Made by a program: the position numbers and the translations under genes. From NCBI GenBank assembly GCA_031553595.1, contig JAVBLI010000005.1:248001-312000 (forward strand): 64,000 nucleotides of DNA, written 5' to 3'. Below the pieces are notes generated by a model. The model did no database searches. It was not told where the DNA came from and saw only the letters and a program-made list of their open reading frames with translations. This document shows, piece after piece, positions 34,593 to 42,598 of this stretch. This DNA comes from RGIG3701 sp031553595 (lineage in GTDB: Bacteria; Planctomycetota; Planctomycetia; Pirellulales; Thermoguttaceae). How positions within the stretch are numbered: position 1 is the stretch's first letter; each line of letters begins with the position of its first letter.

Positions 34593-35667
34593 CCCCAAAT
34601 CCCTCCGTATAACATCCCAGGAACCGGTAAAACACGGCCTGACGCTCGATTTCGGTGAGAATTTCCCGCACGTTCGGATCATGATCGCTGGCCGCGAAGT
34701 CCACATAAAACGCGAAATCCGTGCTCTCGTCCGGCACCGAATCGATCCGCGTGAGGTTAATACCGGCATCCGAAAACAGCTTCAGCATTTCGAACAGCGC
34801 CCCGGGGCGATCCGAAATCGAAAACACCAGCGAGCACTTATTTCCGCCATTGGTCTGCGGCTGTTTCGCGATGACGGCGAAGCGAGTCCGCGTGTCTTTC
34901 ATGTTCCCCACGCCGTCATAAAGCTGCTCGAGATTATAATACCTCCCCGCCAACTTGCCGGCAATCGCCGCCGCACCCTCCGGCGCCTCCTCCGCAATCA
35001 TCTTCGCCGCCCCCGCGGTGTCATAATACGGAACCGGCTCCAGGTGCATCATCTCAAGAAATTTCGAGCATTCCGCCAACGCCGCCGGATGGGAATACAC
35101 GCGTCTCAGCGACCGAAAATCCGACCCCGGCGCGATCAGCAGGCAGTGCCGCATCGTCATTTCCACCGCTCCGACGATATAAAGCGGCGGATTCGCGTTC
35201 CGCAAAATACCGTTCACGTGGCTCACGATCCCACCCGCCGCGTTCTCGATGGGCACGATCCCATACTCGTACGAACCCTCGCTGACACCATGAAAAATAT
35301 CGTTAAACTCCATACACGGAATCGGCACCACCTCCTCGTTCCACATCCTCGCGGCTTCCTCGCTGAACGCCCCATGCTCGCCCTGGAACGCCACCAGCGG
35401 CTTCTCCTCCATCTGAATACGCTTGCTTTCCGTAAAAATAATACTGTAAATTTCGTGAATCACCTCCGACGACAAAAGCGACCGCTCCCGCCCCATGAGG
35501 CTGTCGAGAATCTCTCTCTCGCGCGATGGCACGTTCACATCCTGCTTCGTTTCCTTCTTGAAGCGAATGACCAGCCGCGCGACTTCAATGCGCTTTTGCA
35601 GCATCTGCAACAAATTCGTGTCGATCCGGTCGATCTCCTTGCGGAGGGATTTCAAACTGAGTTCCAT
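34585..35667 (-). CDS. pheA: Bifunctional chorismate mutase / prephenate dehydratase (P-protein)
   Basis: 360 residues. Residues 1-90 are an AroQ-type chorismate mutase (LRKEIDRIDTNLLQMLQKRI). Residues 95-270 are prephenate dehydratase with VAFQGEHGAFSEEAARMW and the catalytic TRF within DTRTRFAVI. Residues 275-355 are an ACT domain. In the ACT domain the phenylalanine-binding GAL part is kept (RPGALFEML), but the usual ESRP is IDSVP, which may change feedback inhibition. A Phe/Tyr-rich leader ORF lies upstream. AAGGAGCCC precedes the start. Confidence 0.94.
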   Translation of the reverse strand: MELSLKSLRKEIDRIDTNLLQMLQKRIEVARLVIRFKKETKQDVNVPSREREILDSLMGRERSLLSSEVIHEIYSIIFTESKRIQMEEKPLVAFQGEHGAFSEEAARMWNEEVVPIPCMEFNDIFHGVSEGSYEYGIVPIENAAGGIVSHVNGILRNANPPLYIVGAVEMTMRHCLLIAPGSDFRSLRRVYSHPAALAECSKFLEMMHLEPVPYYDTAGAAKMIAEEAPEGAAAIAGKLAGRYYNLEQLYDGVGNMKDTRTRFAVIAKQPQTNGGNKCSLVFSISDRPGALFEMLKLFSDAGINLTRIDSVPDESTDFAFYVDFAASDHDPNVREILTEIERQAVFYRFLGCYTEGFGGN

Positions 35668-35781
35668 GAATGGGCTCCTTATAAAAAATGCGTGGAAAAA
35701 TACACCAAGACTTTATTTTTTTTGCGGACTCCGGACGTGCGTACCACCCCGGCATAAGAAAAGAGAAAATCGAAACGCGTT

Positions 35782-35880
35782 TTACGCCTGGTAATAAAAT
35801 CGCCCGGAGTAGGTAAAGAACAGCGCATAATGTGGCTTCTGAAAGATTTGCCAGCAGCTGTGGTGGGCGGAAGTGTCCAT
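35782..35880 (-). CDS. Putative pheA leader peptide
   Basis: A 32-codon reading frame (ATG at 35880, TAA at 35782) between the pheA promoter and pheA. It encodes W10, F13, Y18, F21, F22, Y24, F28, Y29 and Y30: nine aromatic residues in 32, clustered in the second half (ALFFTYSGRFYYQA). This is what a transcription-attenuation leader for a phenylalanine gene looks like. There is no Shine-Dalgarno sequence and I could not define a strong terminator hairpin in the 114 bp after it, so translation and mechanism are inferred. Confidence 0.5.
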   Translation of the reverse strand: MDTSAHHSCWQIFQKPHYALFFTYSGRFYYQA

Positions 35881-35933
35881 TTTTACAGAGTTTACAGCAA
35901 GTGAAAACTTACAGTGACGAAATTAACGGATTC

Positions 35934-35961
35934 AGTATACCACCCGCCGCGAATCCGTCAA
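35934..35961 (-). promoter_or_regulatory. pheA promoter
   Basis: On the minus strand TTGACG (35961-35956) and TATACT (35939-35934) with a 16-bp spacer. It gives a leader of about 260 nt before pheA, long enough for an attenuator. Confidence 0.65.
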
Positions 35962-35991
35962 GCCGGGGATGCGAATTTAATTCGTCACAAG

Positions 35992-36092
35992 AACAACAGC
36001 CCGAAGCGTAAGCGAGGGATGAGCGCTGCCGAAAGTTATAGCGTATCGGCGGGCGACGCTCATCCCTCGCTTACGCTTCGGGCTGTTGTTTT
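35992..36092. repeat. Perfect 34-bp inverted repeat (second palindrome family)
   Basis: Arms AACAACAGCCCGAAGCGTAA... (35992-36025) and its exact reverse complement (36057-36090) with a 31-bp loop. The outer ACAACAGCC resembles family A but the rest differs. It lies 18 bp beyond the grpE stop and has T runs on the right side. It may end transcripts of the chaperone operon. The perfect arms suggest recent origin. Confidence 0.9.
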
Positions 36093-36108
36093 TTAATTTC
36101 ACCCGATT

Positions 36109-36729
36109 TTACGACTTCCCTTTCGACACAATCACCTGCGCCGGACGCACCACGCGGTCGGCCAGCAGATATCCCTCCTGTGCTACGTGCACCACCGTAT
36201 TCGGCGCCACTTCGTCCGACTCGAACTGCTGAATCGCCTGGTGAAAATTCGGGTCGAACGGCTGATTCAGGGCCGCGATCTGTGTGCATTTTTGGCTTTC
36301 CAGCGCTTTTTCGAATTGCCGGCGTACCATCCGCACACCTTCCAGCAGCGGGTCGTCAGGATCCTGTTTTTCCGCCGCCTCGATCGCCCGGCCGAGATTA
36401 TCCATCACGGGCAGAATCTCGCGGATCATGTCCATCGCGCGATATTTATTTGCGTCTTCCAGCTCCCTCGCTGCACGGCGGCGATAATTCTCCAGCTCCG
36501 CCATGATGCGCAGTGAGCGTTCTTTTTCGTCGGTCAGCGCTTTTTCCAGCTCCGTGAGTTTGGCGTCCCGCTCAAAAAAATCTTTTCCCGCCGGGCCACG
36601 TTCCGCGGTATTTTCTTCTTCGCCATCCCCCATTTCGCGGCGGAAAATCTCTTCTAAATCCTCCCGCTCCATCGAGTGCGGCTTCTTCGGGTTATTCTCT
36701 TCGGGATTGTGTTTTTTTCCGAAAACCAT
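36109..36729 (-). CDS. grpE: GrpE nucleotide exchange factor
   Basis: 206 residues from the ATG at 36729, one base after the dnaJ stop and preceded by GGAGAGC. A charged N-terminal helix is followed by ELENYRRRAARELEDANKYR and the beta-wing region FDPNFHQAIQQFESDEVAPN, then GYLLADRVVRPAQVIVSKG. It exchanges nucleotide on DnaK. dnaK itself is not in the window. Last gene of the chaperone operon. Confidence 0.93.
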   Translation of the reverse strand: MVFGKKHNPEENNPKKPHSMEREDLEEIFRREMGDGEEENTAERGPAGKDFFERDAKLTELEKALTDEKERSLRIMAELENYRRRAARELEDANKYRAMDMIREILPVMDNLGRAIEAAEKQDPDDPLLEGVRMVRRQFEKALESQKCTQIAALNQPFDPNFHQAIQQFESDEVAPNTVVHVAQEGYLLADRVVRPAQVIVSKGKS

Positions 36730-36730
36730 A

Positions 36731-37912
36731 TCAGCTCTCCTTTTCTTCTTTTGCTTCATGTTCCGGGCACAGCGACTGGACGTAATCCTTGATTCGCGTG
36801 AAAAAGCCCTTTCGCTGCGGCAAAACGTGTGCGTGCTCCAGCTCCGCCATTTCGCGAAGCAGTTTTTCATACTCCGGCGTCAGCGTTTTCGGCACCTCGA
36901 TCTGCACCGCCACGAGGATGTCGCCCCGGCGATCGCCCCGCATTTGCGGCAGGCCGAGATTATGCAGCCGAAACACATCGCCGTGCTGCGTGCCGGCCGG
37001 GAGTTTGAAATCCTGCTGGCCTTCGAGCGTTGGAATTTGAATCGTCGCGCCCAGGGACGCCTGCGAATACGTGATTGGCACGTGGCAAATCAGGTTTTTG
37101 CCGTCCAGCTTGAACACCTGGTGTTCGCGGATTCGCACACTGATGAAGCAGTCGCCGGGGGGGCCGGCACCGACGCTTTCGTCGCCTTCGCCGGAAATCC
37201 GCAGTTGTGTGCGTTCGTCGATTCCCGCCGGGATGTCCACTTCCTGCTGCGAAATCGTCTGGAAAAGCCCCGCGCCGCGGCATGTCGGGCACGCCTGCTT
37301 CACGATTTTCCCGGCGCCGTTACAGTTCGGACACGTGGACTGCATGCGGAAAAAACCAGCCTGCTGCACCACCTGGCCGCGGCCGCCGCAGTAGCCGCAC
37401 ACTTCGGGCATTGTCCCCGGCTTCGCACCGCTGCCGTGACACATAGTGCATACGATTTTTCGGCGGATTTCGATTTTTTTCTTTACGCCCCGCGCGACTT
37501 CGATCAGATCCAGCTCCATGAGGATGCGGATGTCCTGCCCGCGTGCCGCCCGCTGTCGGCCTCGGCCGCCGCCACCTCCGCCATTGAAAAAATCCGCGAA
37601 ACCGCCGCCGAACATGTCGCCGAACGCTTCGAAAATGTCGCTGATGTCGTGGAATCCACCGCCGCCACCGCCCGGCATGCCGTTAAGCCCCTGATGTCCG
37701 TAACGGTCGTAAACCGCCCGTTTTTCCGGGTTATGCAGCACCTCGAACGCCTCCGCGGCCTCCTTGAATTTTTCCATCGCCGCCTCGTCGCCCGGGTTGC
37801 GGTCGGGATGATACTGCATCGCCAGCTTGCGGTACGACTGCGCGATCACATCCCCCGACGCGGTGCGCTCCACGCCGAGTATCTCGTAATAATCCCGTGT
37901 GACTTTGGACAT
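36731..37912 (-). CDS. dnaJ: DnaJ co-chaperone (type I)
   Basis: 393 residues from the ATG at 37912. J domain with HPD in MQYHPDRNPGDE (residue about 34), a Gly/Phe-rich linker (GGGGGFHDISDIFEAF), four CxxCxGxG-type zinc motifs (CTMCHGSG, CGYCGGRG, CPNCNGAG, CPTCRGAG), and C-terminal substrate domains. The start has no Shine-Dalgarno sequence; the upstream spacer is a heptamer repeat hairpin reaching to within 7 bp of the ATG. It works with DnaK and GrpE. Confidence 0.95.
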   Translation of the reverse strand: MSKVTRDYYEILGVERTASGDVIAQSYRKLAMQYHPDRNPGDEAAMEKFKEAAEAFEVLHNPEKRAVYDRYGHQGLNGMPGGGGGGFHDISDIFEAFGDMFGGGFADFFNGGGGGGRGRQRAARGQDIRILMELDLIEVARGVKKKIEIRRKIVCTMCHGSGAKPGTMPEVCGYCGGRGQVVQQAGFFRMQSTCPNCNGAGKIVKQACPTCRGAGLFQTISQQEVDIPAGIDERTQLRISGEGDESVGAGPPGDCFISVRIREHQVFKLDGKNLICHVPITYSQASLGATIQIPTLEGQQDFKLPAGTQHGDVFRLHNLGLPQMRGDRRGDILVAVQIEVPKTLTPEYEKLLREMAELEHAHVLPQRKGFFTRIKDYVQSLCPEHEAKEEKES

Positions 37913-37918
37913 GAGCAA

Positions 37919-38030
37919 TAGGGGTTAGGGGTTTGGGATTTGGGGTTAGGGAGGGAATGGACAATGGACAATGGACTTTTTGTTGCCCATTATCCATTTC
38001 CCTAATCCCAAACCCCTAACCCCAAGCCCC
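37919..38030. repeat. Heptamer hairpin (GGGGTTA / GGACAAT units) between groEL and dnaJ
   Basis: Left arm GGGGTTA-GGGGTTT-GGGATTT-GGGGTTA-GGG plus GGAATGGACAATGGACAATGG. Right arm CCCATTATCCATTTCC plus CTAATCC-CAAACCC-CTAACCC-CAAGCCC. It fills the spacer from the groEL stop codon (TAG at 38032-38030) to the dnaJ start. The G-rich side could form a G-quadruplex. Confidence 0.85.
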
Positions 38031-39649
38031 TATCGAACAACGGCTTCCGTCGCCTGCTTCTGCTTGTCGTCTTTGTCGTAGTCGGTCACCATCGTTTCGG
38101 TGGTGAGCATCAGTCCGGCGATGCTGGCCGCGTTTTCCAGCGACGTGCGAATCACCTTCAACGGGTCGATGATCCCGGCTTTGAACATGTCGACATACTG
38201 GCCCGTGTTGGCGTCGTAGCCGATGTTCGCTCCCTTTTCACAGACGATGTCGGCCACCACCGTGCCGTCGCCGCCGCCGTTGTTGACGATTGTCACCAGC
38301 GGGATGCTCAGCGCGCGGAGGATGATGTTGACGCCGATTTTTTCATCGCCGCGGGCTTTGTCACGGGCCTTTTCTACAGCTTCGCGCGTCCGCAGCAGGG
38401 CCACGCCGCCACCGGGAAGGATGCCTTCTTCCGCCGCCGCGCGGGTGGCGTGCAGCGCGTCGTCGATGCGGGCTTTCTTCTGCTTCATCTCGGCTTCCGT
38501 AATCGCGCCGACCTGCACCACGGCGATCCCGCCGGAGAGTTTCGCGAGCCGTTCCTGGTACTTCTCGCGGTCGTACGTGCTGTCGGTGCTCTCGATCATT
38601 TCACGCAGCTGGTCGATGCGTTTTTTGATGTCCGCCTTCTTGCCGGCCCCTTCCACCAGCGTGATGTCATCCTTCGTCACGGTCACCTGCTTGACGCTGC
38701 CCAGCATCTCCAGGCCGACGTTTTCGAGCTTGATGCCGAGGTCTTCGCTGACGACTTCGCCGCCGGTGAGGATCGCGATGTCTTTGAGCATGGCCTTCCG
38801 CCGGTCGCCGAAACCAGGGGCCTTCACCGCGCAGATATTCAGCGTGCCACGAAGCCGGTTCACGACAAGCGTCGTCAGCGCCTCGTTTTCGATGTCCTCC
38901 GCGATGATGAGCATCGGCCGACCCGTCGGAATCACTTTTTCCAAGAGCGGAATCAGCTCCCGCAGGTTGCTGATCTTCTTCTCGTGCAGCAGGATCAGGG
39001 CGTTCTCCATGTAGCAGTCCATCGTGTCCGGGCGGTTCACGAAGTACGGCGAGAGGAAACCCTTGTCGAACTGCATGCCCTCGACGACGGTGAAGGTCGT
39101 TTCGGCGGTTTTGCCTTCCTCGATGGTGATGACGCCGTCGTTGCCGGCGGCTTCCATCGCGTCGGCCAGGAGGTTGCCGATTTCGCGGTCGTTGTTGGCG
39201 CTGATGGCCCCGACGTTCGCGATCTGCTCTTTCGTCGTGACTTTCTTGGCGATGGTGTAAAGATAGTCAATCGCGGCATTGGCACCGATTTCGATCCCGC
39301 GGCGGATGGCCGTCGGATTGCTGCCGGCGGTGACGTTCTTCAGGCCCTCGCGCAGGATGGCCCGCGCCAGTACGACCGCTGCCGTGGTGCCGTCGCCGGC
39401 GATAGAGTTCGTCTTCTGCGCGACTTCGTTGACGAGCTTCGCGCCCATGTTCTCGAAACGGTCTTCCAGCTCGACCTCGCCGCTGACGGTCACGCCGTCT
39501 TTGGTGACCTGCGGGCCGCCGTAAGATTTGTTGATGATGACGTTCTTCCCGGTGGGGCCCATCGTCACGGCCACCGCGTCCGCCAATTTGTCCACGCCCT
39601 GCATCATGCGCTTGCGTGCGGCGTCGTCAAACAATAATTGTTTAGCCAC
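38030..39649 (-). CDS. groL: Chaperonin GroEL, paralogue without GGM tail
   Basis: 539 residues, GTG start (39649) preceded by AAAGGAACTC. ATP-site blocks KNVIINKSYGGPQVTKDGVT, SIAGDGTTAAVVLARAIL and PGGGVALLRTREAV are intact. The C terminus ends DKQKQATEAVVR with no Gly-Gly-Met repeat, unlike the other copy. It lies between groES and dnaJ in the operon. Paralogues lacking the tail may serve a narrower set of substrates; that is inference. Confidence 0.95.
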   Translation of the reverse strand: MAKQLLFDDAARKRMMQGVDKLADAVAVTMGPTGKNVIINKSYGGPQVTKDGVTVSGEVELEDRFENMGAKLVNEVAQKTNSIAGDGTTAAVVLARAILREGLKNVTAGSNPTAIRRGIEIGANAAIDYLYTIAKKVTTKEQIANVGAISANNDREIGNLLADAMEAAGNDGVITIEEGKTAETTFTVVEGMQFDKGFLSPYFVNRPDTMDCYMENALILLHEKKISNLRELIPLLEKVIPTGRPMLIIAEDIENEALTTLVVNRLRGTLNICAVKAPGFGDRRKAMLKDIAILTGGEVVSEDLGIKLENVGLEMLGSVKQVTVTKDDITLVEGAGKKADIKKRIDQLREMIESTDSTYDREKYQERLAKLSGGIAVVQVGAITEAEMKQKKARIDDALHATRAAAEEGILPGGGVALLRTREAVEKARDKARGDEKIGVNIILRALSIPLVTIVNNGGGDGTVVADIVCEKGANIGYDANTGQYVDMFKAGIIDPLKVIRTSLENAASIAGLMLTTETMVTDYDKDDKQKQATEAVVR

Positions 39650-39700
39650 TTTGAGTTCCTTTATACACTAAGTTTGATTTGAATGGTTAGATTTCCGGCT

Positions 39701-39786
39701 GGAGGTGAACACGTGAATGGGTGAGTAGGTGAACAGGGTTTTGATGGATACCTATTCACCTGCTCACCTATTCACCCTCTCACCTT
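39701..39786. repeat. Heptamer/octamer hairpin (GGTGAA / TTCACC units) between groES and groEL
   Basis: Left arm GGAGGTGAACACGTGAATGG and GTGAGTAGGTGAACAGGG. Right arm CCTATTCACCTGCTCACC and TATTCACCCTCTCACCTT. The right end overlaps the first bases of the groES stop codon (TAA at 39787-39785). Confidence 0.85.
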
Positions 39787-40081
39787 ACTTCACCAGCTTC
39801 GCCAGGACGTCGGACTCGCGGAGGATTTTGTAATCGTCGCCGGCCACTTCGATATCGCTGCCCGCGTACTTGCCGTAAATCACTTCGTCGCCGATGGCCA
39901 CGGCCAACTCGCCGCGGTTGCCGTTATCCAGCAATTTGCCCGGGCCCACCGCCACCACCGTGCCACGCTGTGGCTTCTCTTTCGCCGTGTCGGGAAGCAC
40001 GATCCCGCCCGCCGTCATCTCCTCGGCTTCCATGGGCTTGACAACAATCCGGTCATCCAGAGGACGTAAGTTAATGCTCAT
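39785..40081 (-). CDS. groES: Co-chaperonin GroES
   Basis: 98 residues. INLRPLDDRIVVKPMEAEEM opens the protein, the mobile loop is TAGGIVLPDTAKEKPQRGTV, and the C terminus is YKILRESDVLAKLVK. AAGGAG precedes the start. It is flanked on both sides by groEL genes, so one GroES may serve two GroEL rings. Confidence 0.97.
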   Translation of the reverse strand: MSINLRPLDDRIVVKPMEAEEMTAGGIVLPDTAKEKPQRGTVVAVGPGKLLDNGNRGELAVAIGDEVIYGKYAGSDIEVAGDDYKILRESDVLAKLVK

Positions 40082-40137
40082 TTGATTCTCCTTAGTAAAT
40101 TTTTATATAGTGTGAAATTTTTTGTATTTGAGGAAAG

Positions 40138-40220
40138 GCTGCAAGCTTTAAGCCTTAAGCTTTTGAGTTACTAAGCCTATAGCTTGTGGCCTATAGCTTT
40201 TAGCTGTCGCCTTCGGCGAT
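40138..40220. repeat. Heptamer repeat (AAGCTTT / AGCCTAT units) between groEL and groES
   Basis: GCAAGCTTTAAGCCTTAAGC, TTTTGAGTTACTAAGCC, TATAGCTTGTGGCCTATAGC, TTTTAGCTG: mirrored and inverted AAGCTT-like units. It is followed by a small TCGCC-TTCG-GGCGA hairpin that touches the groEL stop codon (TAA at 40223-40221). Confidence 0.75.
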
Positions 40221-41897
40221 TTACATCATCGGCATACCGCCCATGCCACCCATTCCCATGCCGGGCATTCCGCCGCCCATGCCACCACCGCCGGCGGGGG
40301 CTTCGGGCTCGTCTTTCGGAATGTCGGTGATGAGGCAGGACGTGGTCAAGAGCAAGCCCGCGACGCTGGCCGCGTTCTGCAGGGCCGTGCAGACGACTTT
40401 GGCCGGGTCGATAACGCCCGCGTCCATCAGGTCACAGTACTTGTCTTTGTCGGCGTCGTAACCTTCGGTCTTGCCCTTCATTTTGGACACTTTGCTGACG
40501 ACCACCGCGCCGTCGACGCCCGCATTCTTCGCGATTTCACGCAGCGGAACGGACAGGGCACGCTTGAGCACCTGGGCACCCAGGGCTTCGTCGTCTTCGA
40601 GCTTAAGTTTGTCGACCGCCGCCGCACCGCGGATCAGCGCCACGCCGCCGCCGGCGACGATACCCTTTTCCAGGGCTGCTTTCGTGGCGTGGTAGGCGTC
40701 TTCCAGCAGGAATTTACGCTCTTTCATTTCGGTTTCGGTCGCGGCGCCGCAGAGGATTTTCGCCACGCCGCCGGCCAGCTTCGCCAGACGCTCCTGGAGC
40801 TTCTCACGGTCGTAATCGCTGGTGACGGTCTCGATTTCCGCGCGAATCTGATCCGCCCGGCCGTGAATCGCGTCCTTCGTGCCGGCGCCGTCGATGACCG
40901 TGGTGTAGTCGCTGCCGACGACGATTCGTTTCGCTCGGCCGAGATCCTTAAGCTGAACGGCTTCGAGCTGAATGCCGAGGTCTTTGAAGATGGCGTTGCC
41001 GCCGGTCAAGGTCGCGATGTCGCCCAGCATGGCCTTGCGCCGCTCGCCGTAAGCCGGGGCTTTAACAGCACATACGTTCAGGATGCCGCGGAGCTTGTTG
41101 ACGACCAGCGTCGCCAGGGCCTCGCCCTCGATGTCTTCCGCAATGATTAGCAGGGGCTTGTTCTGCTTGCTCAGCGCCTCCAGCAGCGGCACGAGGGACT
41201 TCGCGTTCGAGATTTTTTCCTCGTAGCAGAGAATATACGGGTTGTCCAGCTCGACAAGCTGCTTGTCCTCATTCGTGACGAAGTGTGGCGAAAGAAACCC
41301 GCGGTCGAACTGCATGCCCTCGACGAACTCGACCGTCGTCTCCGCGCCCCGGCCTTCCTCGACCGTCACGACGCCGTTTTTGCCCACCCGCACAAACGCG
41401 TCGGCCAAAACTTTTCCGATTTCCGGGTCGTTGTTGCCGGCCAGCGCTGCGACCTGGGCGATTTCTTTTTTGCTCTTTTCGTCGACCGGAACCGCGGACT
41501 TTTCGATGGCGGCGATGACAGCGGCAGCGGCTTTCAGGACGCCGCGCTGAAGGGAAACGGGATTCACGCCCCCGGTGGTCACCAGACGCAGACCCTCGGT
41601 GTAAATCGCTTCCGTGAGCACCGTCGCGGTGGTGGTTCCGTCGCCGGCGACATCATTCGTCTTGCTAGCGGCTTCCTTCACCAACTGGGCCCCGAGGTTT
41701 TCCTCCGGGTCGTCCAGCGTGATTTCCTTCGCGACCGTCACGCCGTCTTTCGTCACTTTCGGGGCGCCCCAGCCCTTATCCAGCACCGCATTTCGCCCGC
41801 GGGGGCCCAGCGTACTACGGACGGCCCTCGCTAATTTTTGAACACCTTCCAGAATCGGCTGACGTGCCGCGTCCTCAAACACCATTTTCTTAGCCAC
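40221..41897 (-). CDS. groL: Chaperonin GroEL, canonical copy with GGM tail
   Basis: 558 residues from a GTG start at 41897, chosen because AGGAGG lies just upstream; the frame is open for 32 further codons. ATP-site blocks RNAVLDKGWGAPKVTKDGVT, NDVAGDGTTTATVLTEAIY and GGGVALIRGAAAV are intact. The C terminus is GGGGMGGGMPGMGMGG..., the classic tail that lines the folding cavity. It is first gene of groEL-groES-groEL-dnaJ-grpE. No CIRCE element was seen upstream. Confidence 0.95.
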   Translation of the reverse strand: MAKKMVFEDAARQPILEGVQKLARAVRSTLGPRGRNAVLDKGWGAPKVTKDGVTVAKEITLDDPEENLGAQLVKEAASKTNDVAGDGTTTATVLTEAIYTEGLRLVTTGGVNPVSLQRGVLKAAAAVIAAIEKSAVPVDEKSKKEIAQVAALAGNNDPEIGKVLADAFVRVGKNGVVTVEEGRGAETTVEFVEGMQFDRGFLSPHFVTNEDKQLVELDNPYILCYEEKISNAKSLVPLLEALSKQNKPLLIIAEDIEGEALATLVVNKLRGILNVCAVKAPAYGERRKAMLGDIATLTGGNAIFKDLGIQLEAVQLKDLGRAKRIVVGSDYTTVIDGAGTKDAIHGRADQIRAEIETVTSDYDREKLQERLAKLAGGVAKILCGAATETEMKERKFLLEDAYHATKAALEKGIVAGGGVALIRGAAAVDKLKLEDDEALGAQVLKRALSVPLREIAKNAGVDGAVVVSKVSKMKGKTEGYDADKDKYCDLMDAGVIDPAKVVCTALQNAASVAGLLLTTSCLITDIPKDEPEAPAGGGGMGGGMPGMGMGGMGGMPMM

Positions 41898-42220
41898 AGT
41901 GGATTCCTCCTGCGTTGGCAAAACTTGAAATTGAAAAATGAAATCAGCGTATGAAATCCCCGCGGCGGCTTGCCCGAGGGTGACTGAAATCATAAAAACC
42001 GGTTAAAGTCTCCGTAAACCGGCCATTTTGTTGGCCTGGGACATGTCGGACGCATGAGAGAATGCCGAAATGTCAGTGGAAACGCAATCGGAGGACATAA
42101 AATGCAAAATCCGTGCCAAAGACGCCGCCGCTGGGCGTGATCACTGAAAACGCCCTGTTTTTCTCGAATTCCCCCATCTTCAATAAATTCCCATAAAAAA
42201 AGACTGACATTTTGGCAGGT
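41898..42220. other. groEL leader region
   Basis: No credible gene. On the minus strand it holds the groEL ribosome site, a possible terminator hairpin at 41994-42022 and, farther out, a T-rich tract at about 42190. A TTAGCACTC-type CIRCE repeat is absent. I could not fix the promoter. Confidence 0.4.
41994..42022 (-). terminator. Terminator-like hairpin in the groEL leader
   Basis: On the minus strand CCGGTT (42022-42017), a 12-base loop, AACCGG (42004-41999), then five T. It lies about 100 bp before the groEL start, so it could act as an attenuator or end a short upstream transcript. The stem is only 6 bp. Confidence 0.4.
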
Positions 42221-42406
42221 TCTAGAATTTCTACCATAATTAACGGCTCACAAAAACAACAGCCGAGAGCGTAAGCGGAACGCAGTGACGCGAAGAGACC
42301 GGATAGAATCACTGAAATTTTTCACACTTCAATCCGGTCTCTGCGCGAACGCTCCGCTTGCGGCTGCTGTTTCCCGCAGTTTATATTGATTTTGAATGTG
42401 CTCTAG
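42221..42406. repeat. Family A palindrome, copy 7 (with termini)
   Basis: Core arms AAACAACAGCCGAGAGCG (from 42254) and CGCTCCGCTTGCGGCTGCTGTTT (to 42372), inner GAGACCGGAT / ATCCGGTCTC. Right terminus TGCTCTAG at 42399-42406 and left TCTAGAAT near 42221. The right flank TTTATATTGATTTTGAATGT is the reverse complement of the left flank of copy 2. Confidence 0.88.
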
Positions 42407-42475
42407 CCGAAATTTTTCCCATTCAATTCGGCTTCTGCGCTAACGCTCCATTCCCGGCTGCTGTTTCTTGTCCAA
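42407..42475. repeat. Family A half copy joined to copy 7
   Basis: ATTCAATTCGGCTTCTGCGC, TAACGCTCCATTCCCGGCTG and CTGTTTCTTGTCC repeat the right half of family A directly after copy 7. This suggests insertion of one element next to another followed by loss of the left half. Confidence 0.8.
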
Positions 42476-42494
42476 AGAGTCATTACGGAAAACC

Positions 42495-42522
42495 TTGTTT
42501 TTTTTTGGAAAAAGAGTATAAT
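42495..42522 (+). promoter_or_regulatory. efpL promoter
   Basis: TTGTTT at 42495-42500 and TATAAT at 42517-42522 with a 16-bp spacer, about 77 bp upstream of the efpL start and just beyond the family A half copy. Confidence 0.55.
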
Positions 42523-42598
42523 TTAGCATGACAGAAAAGCGGCGACGGACACACTCCGACGGCGAAATGAGGCAAAGATTGGAATTTTTGAGGGTTAT

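Noticed and set aside
36503..37921. 472-codon plus-strand ORF opposite dnaJ
   Set aside because: It is the mirror of dnaJ and the start of grpE in high-GC codon use; the minus-strand proteins match complete families.
38450..39637. 395-codon plus-strand ORF opposite groEL
   Set aside because: Antisense shadow of a fully conserved chaperonin gene.
42073..42312. Minus-strand ORF upstream of groEL
   Set aside because: It starts inside family A copy 7, lacks a ribosome site, and shows no recognisable family.
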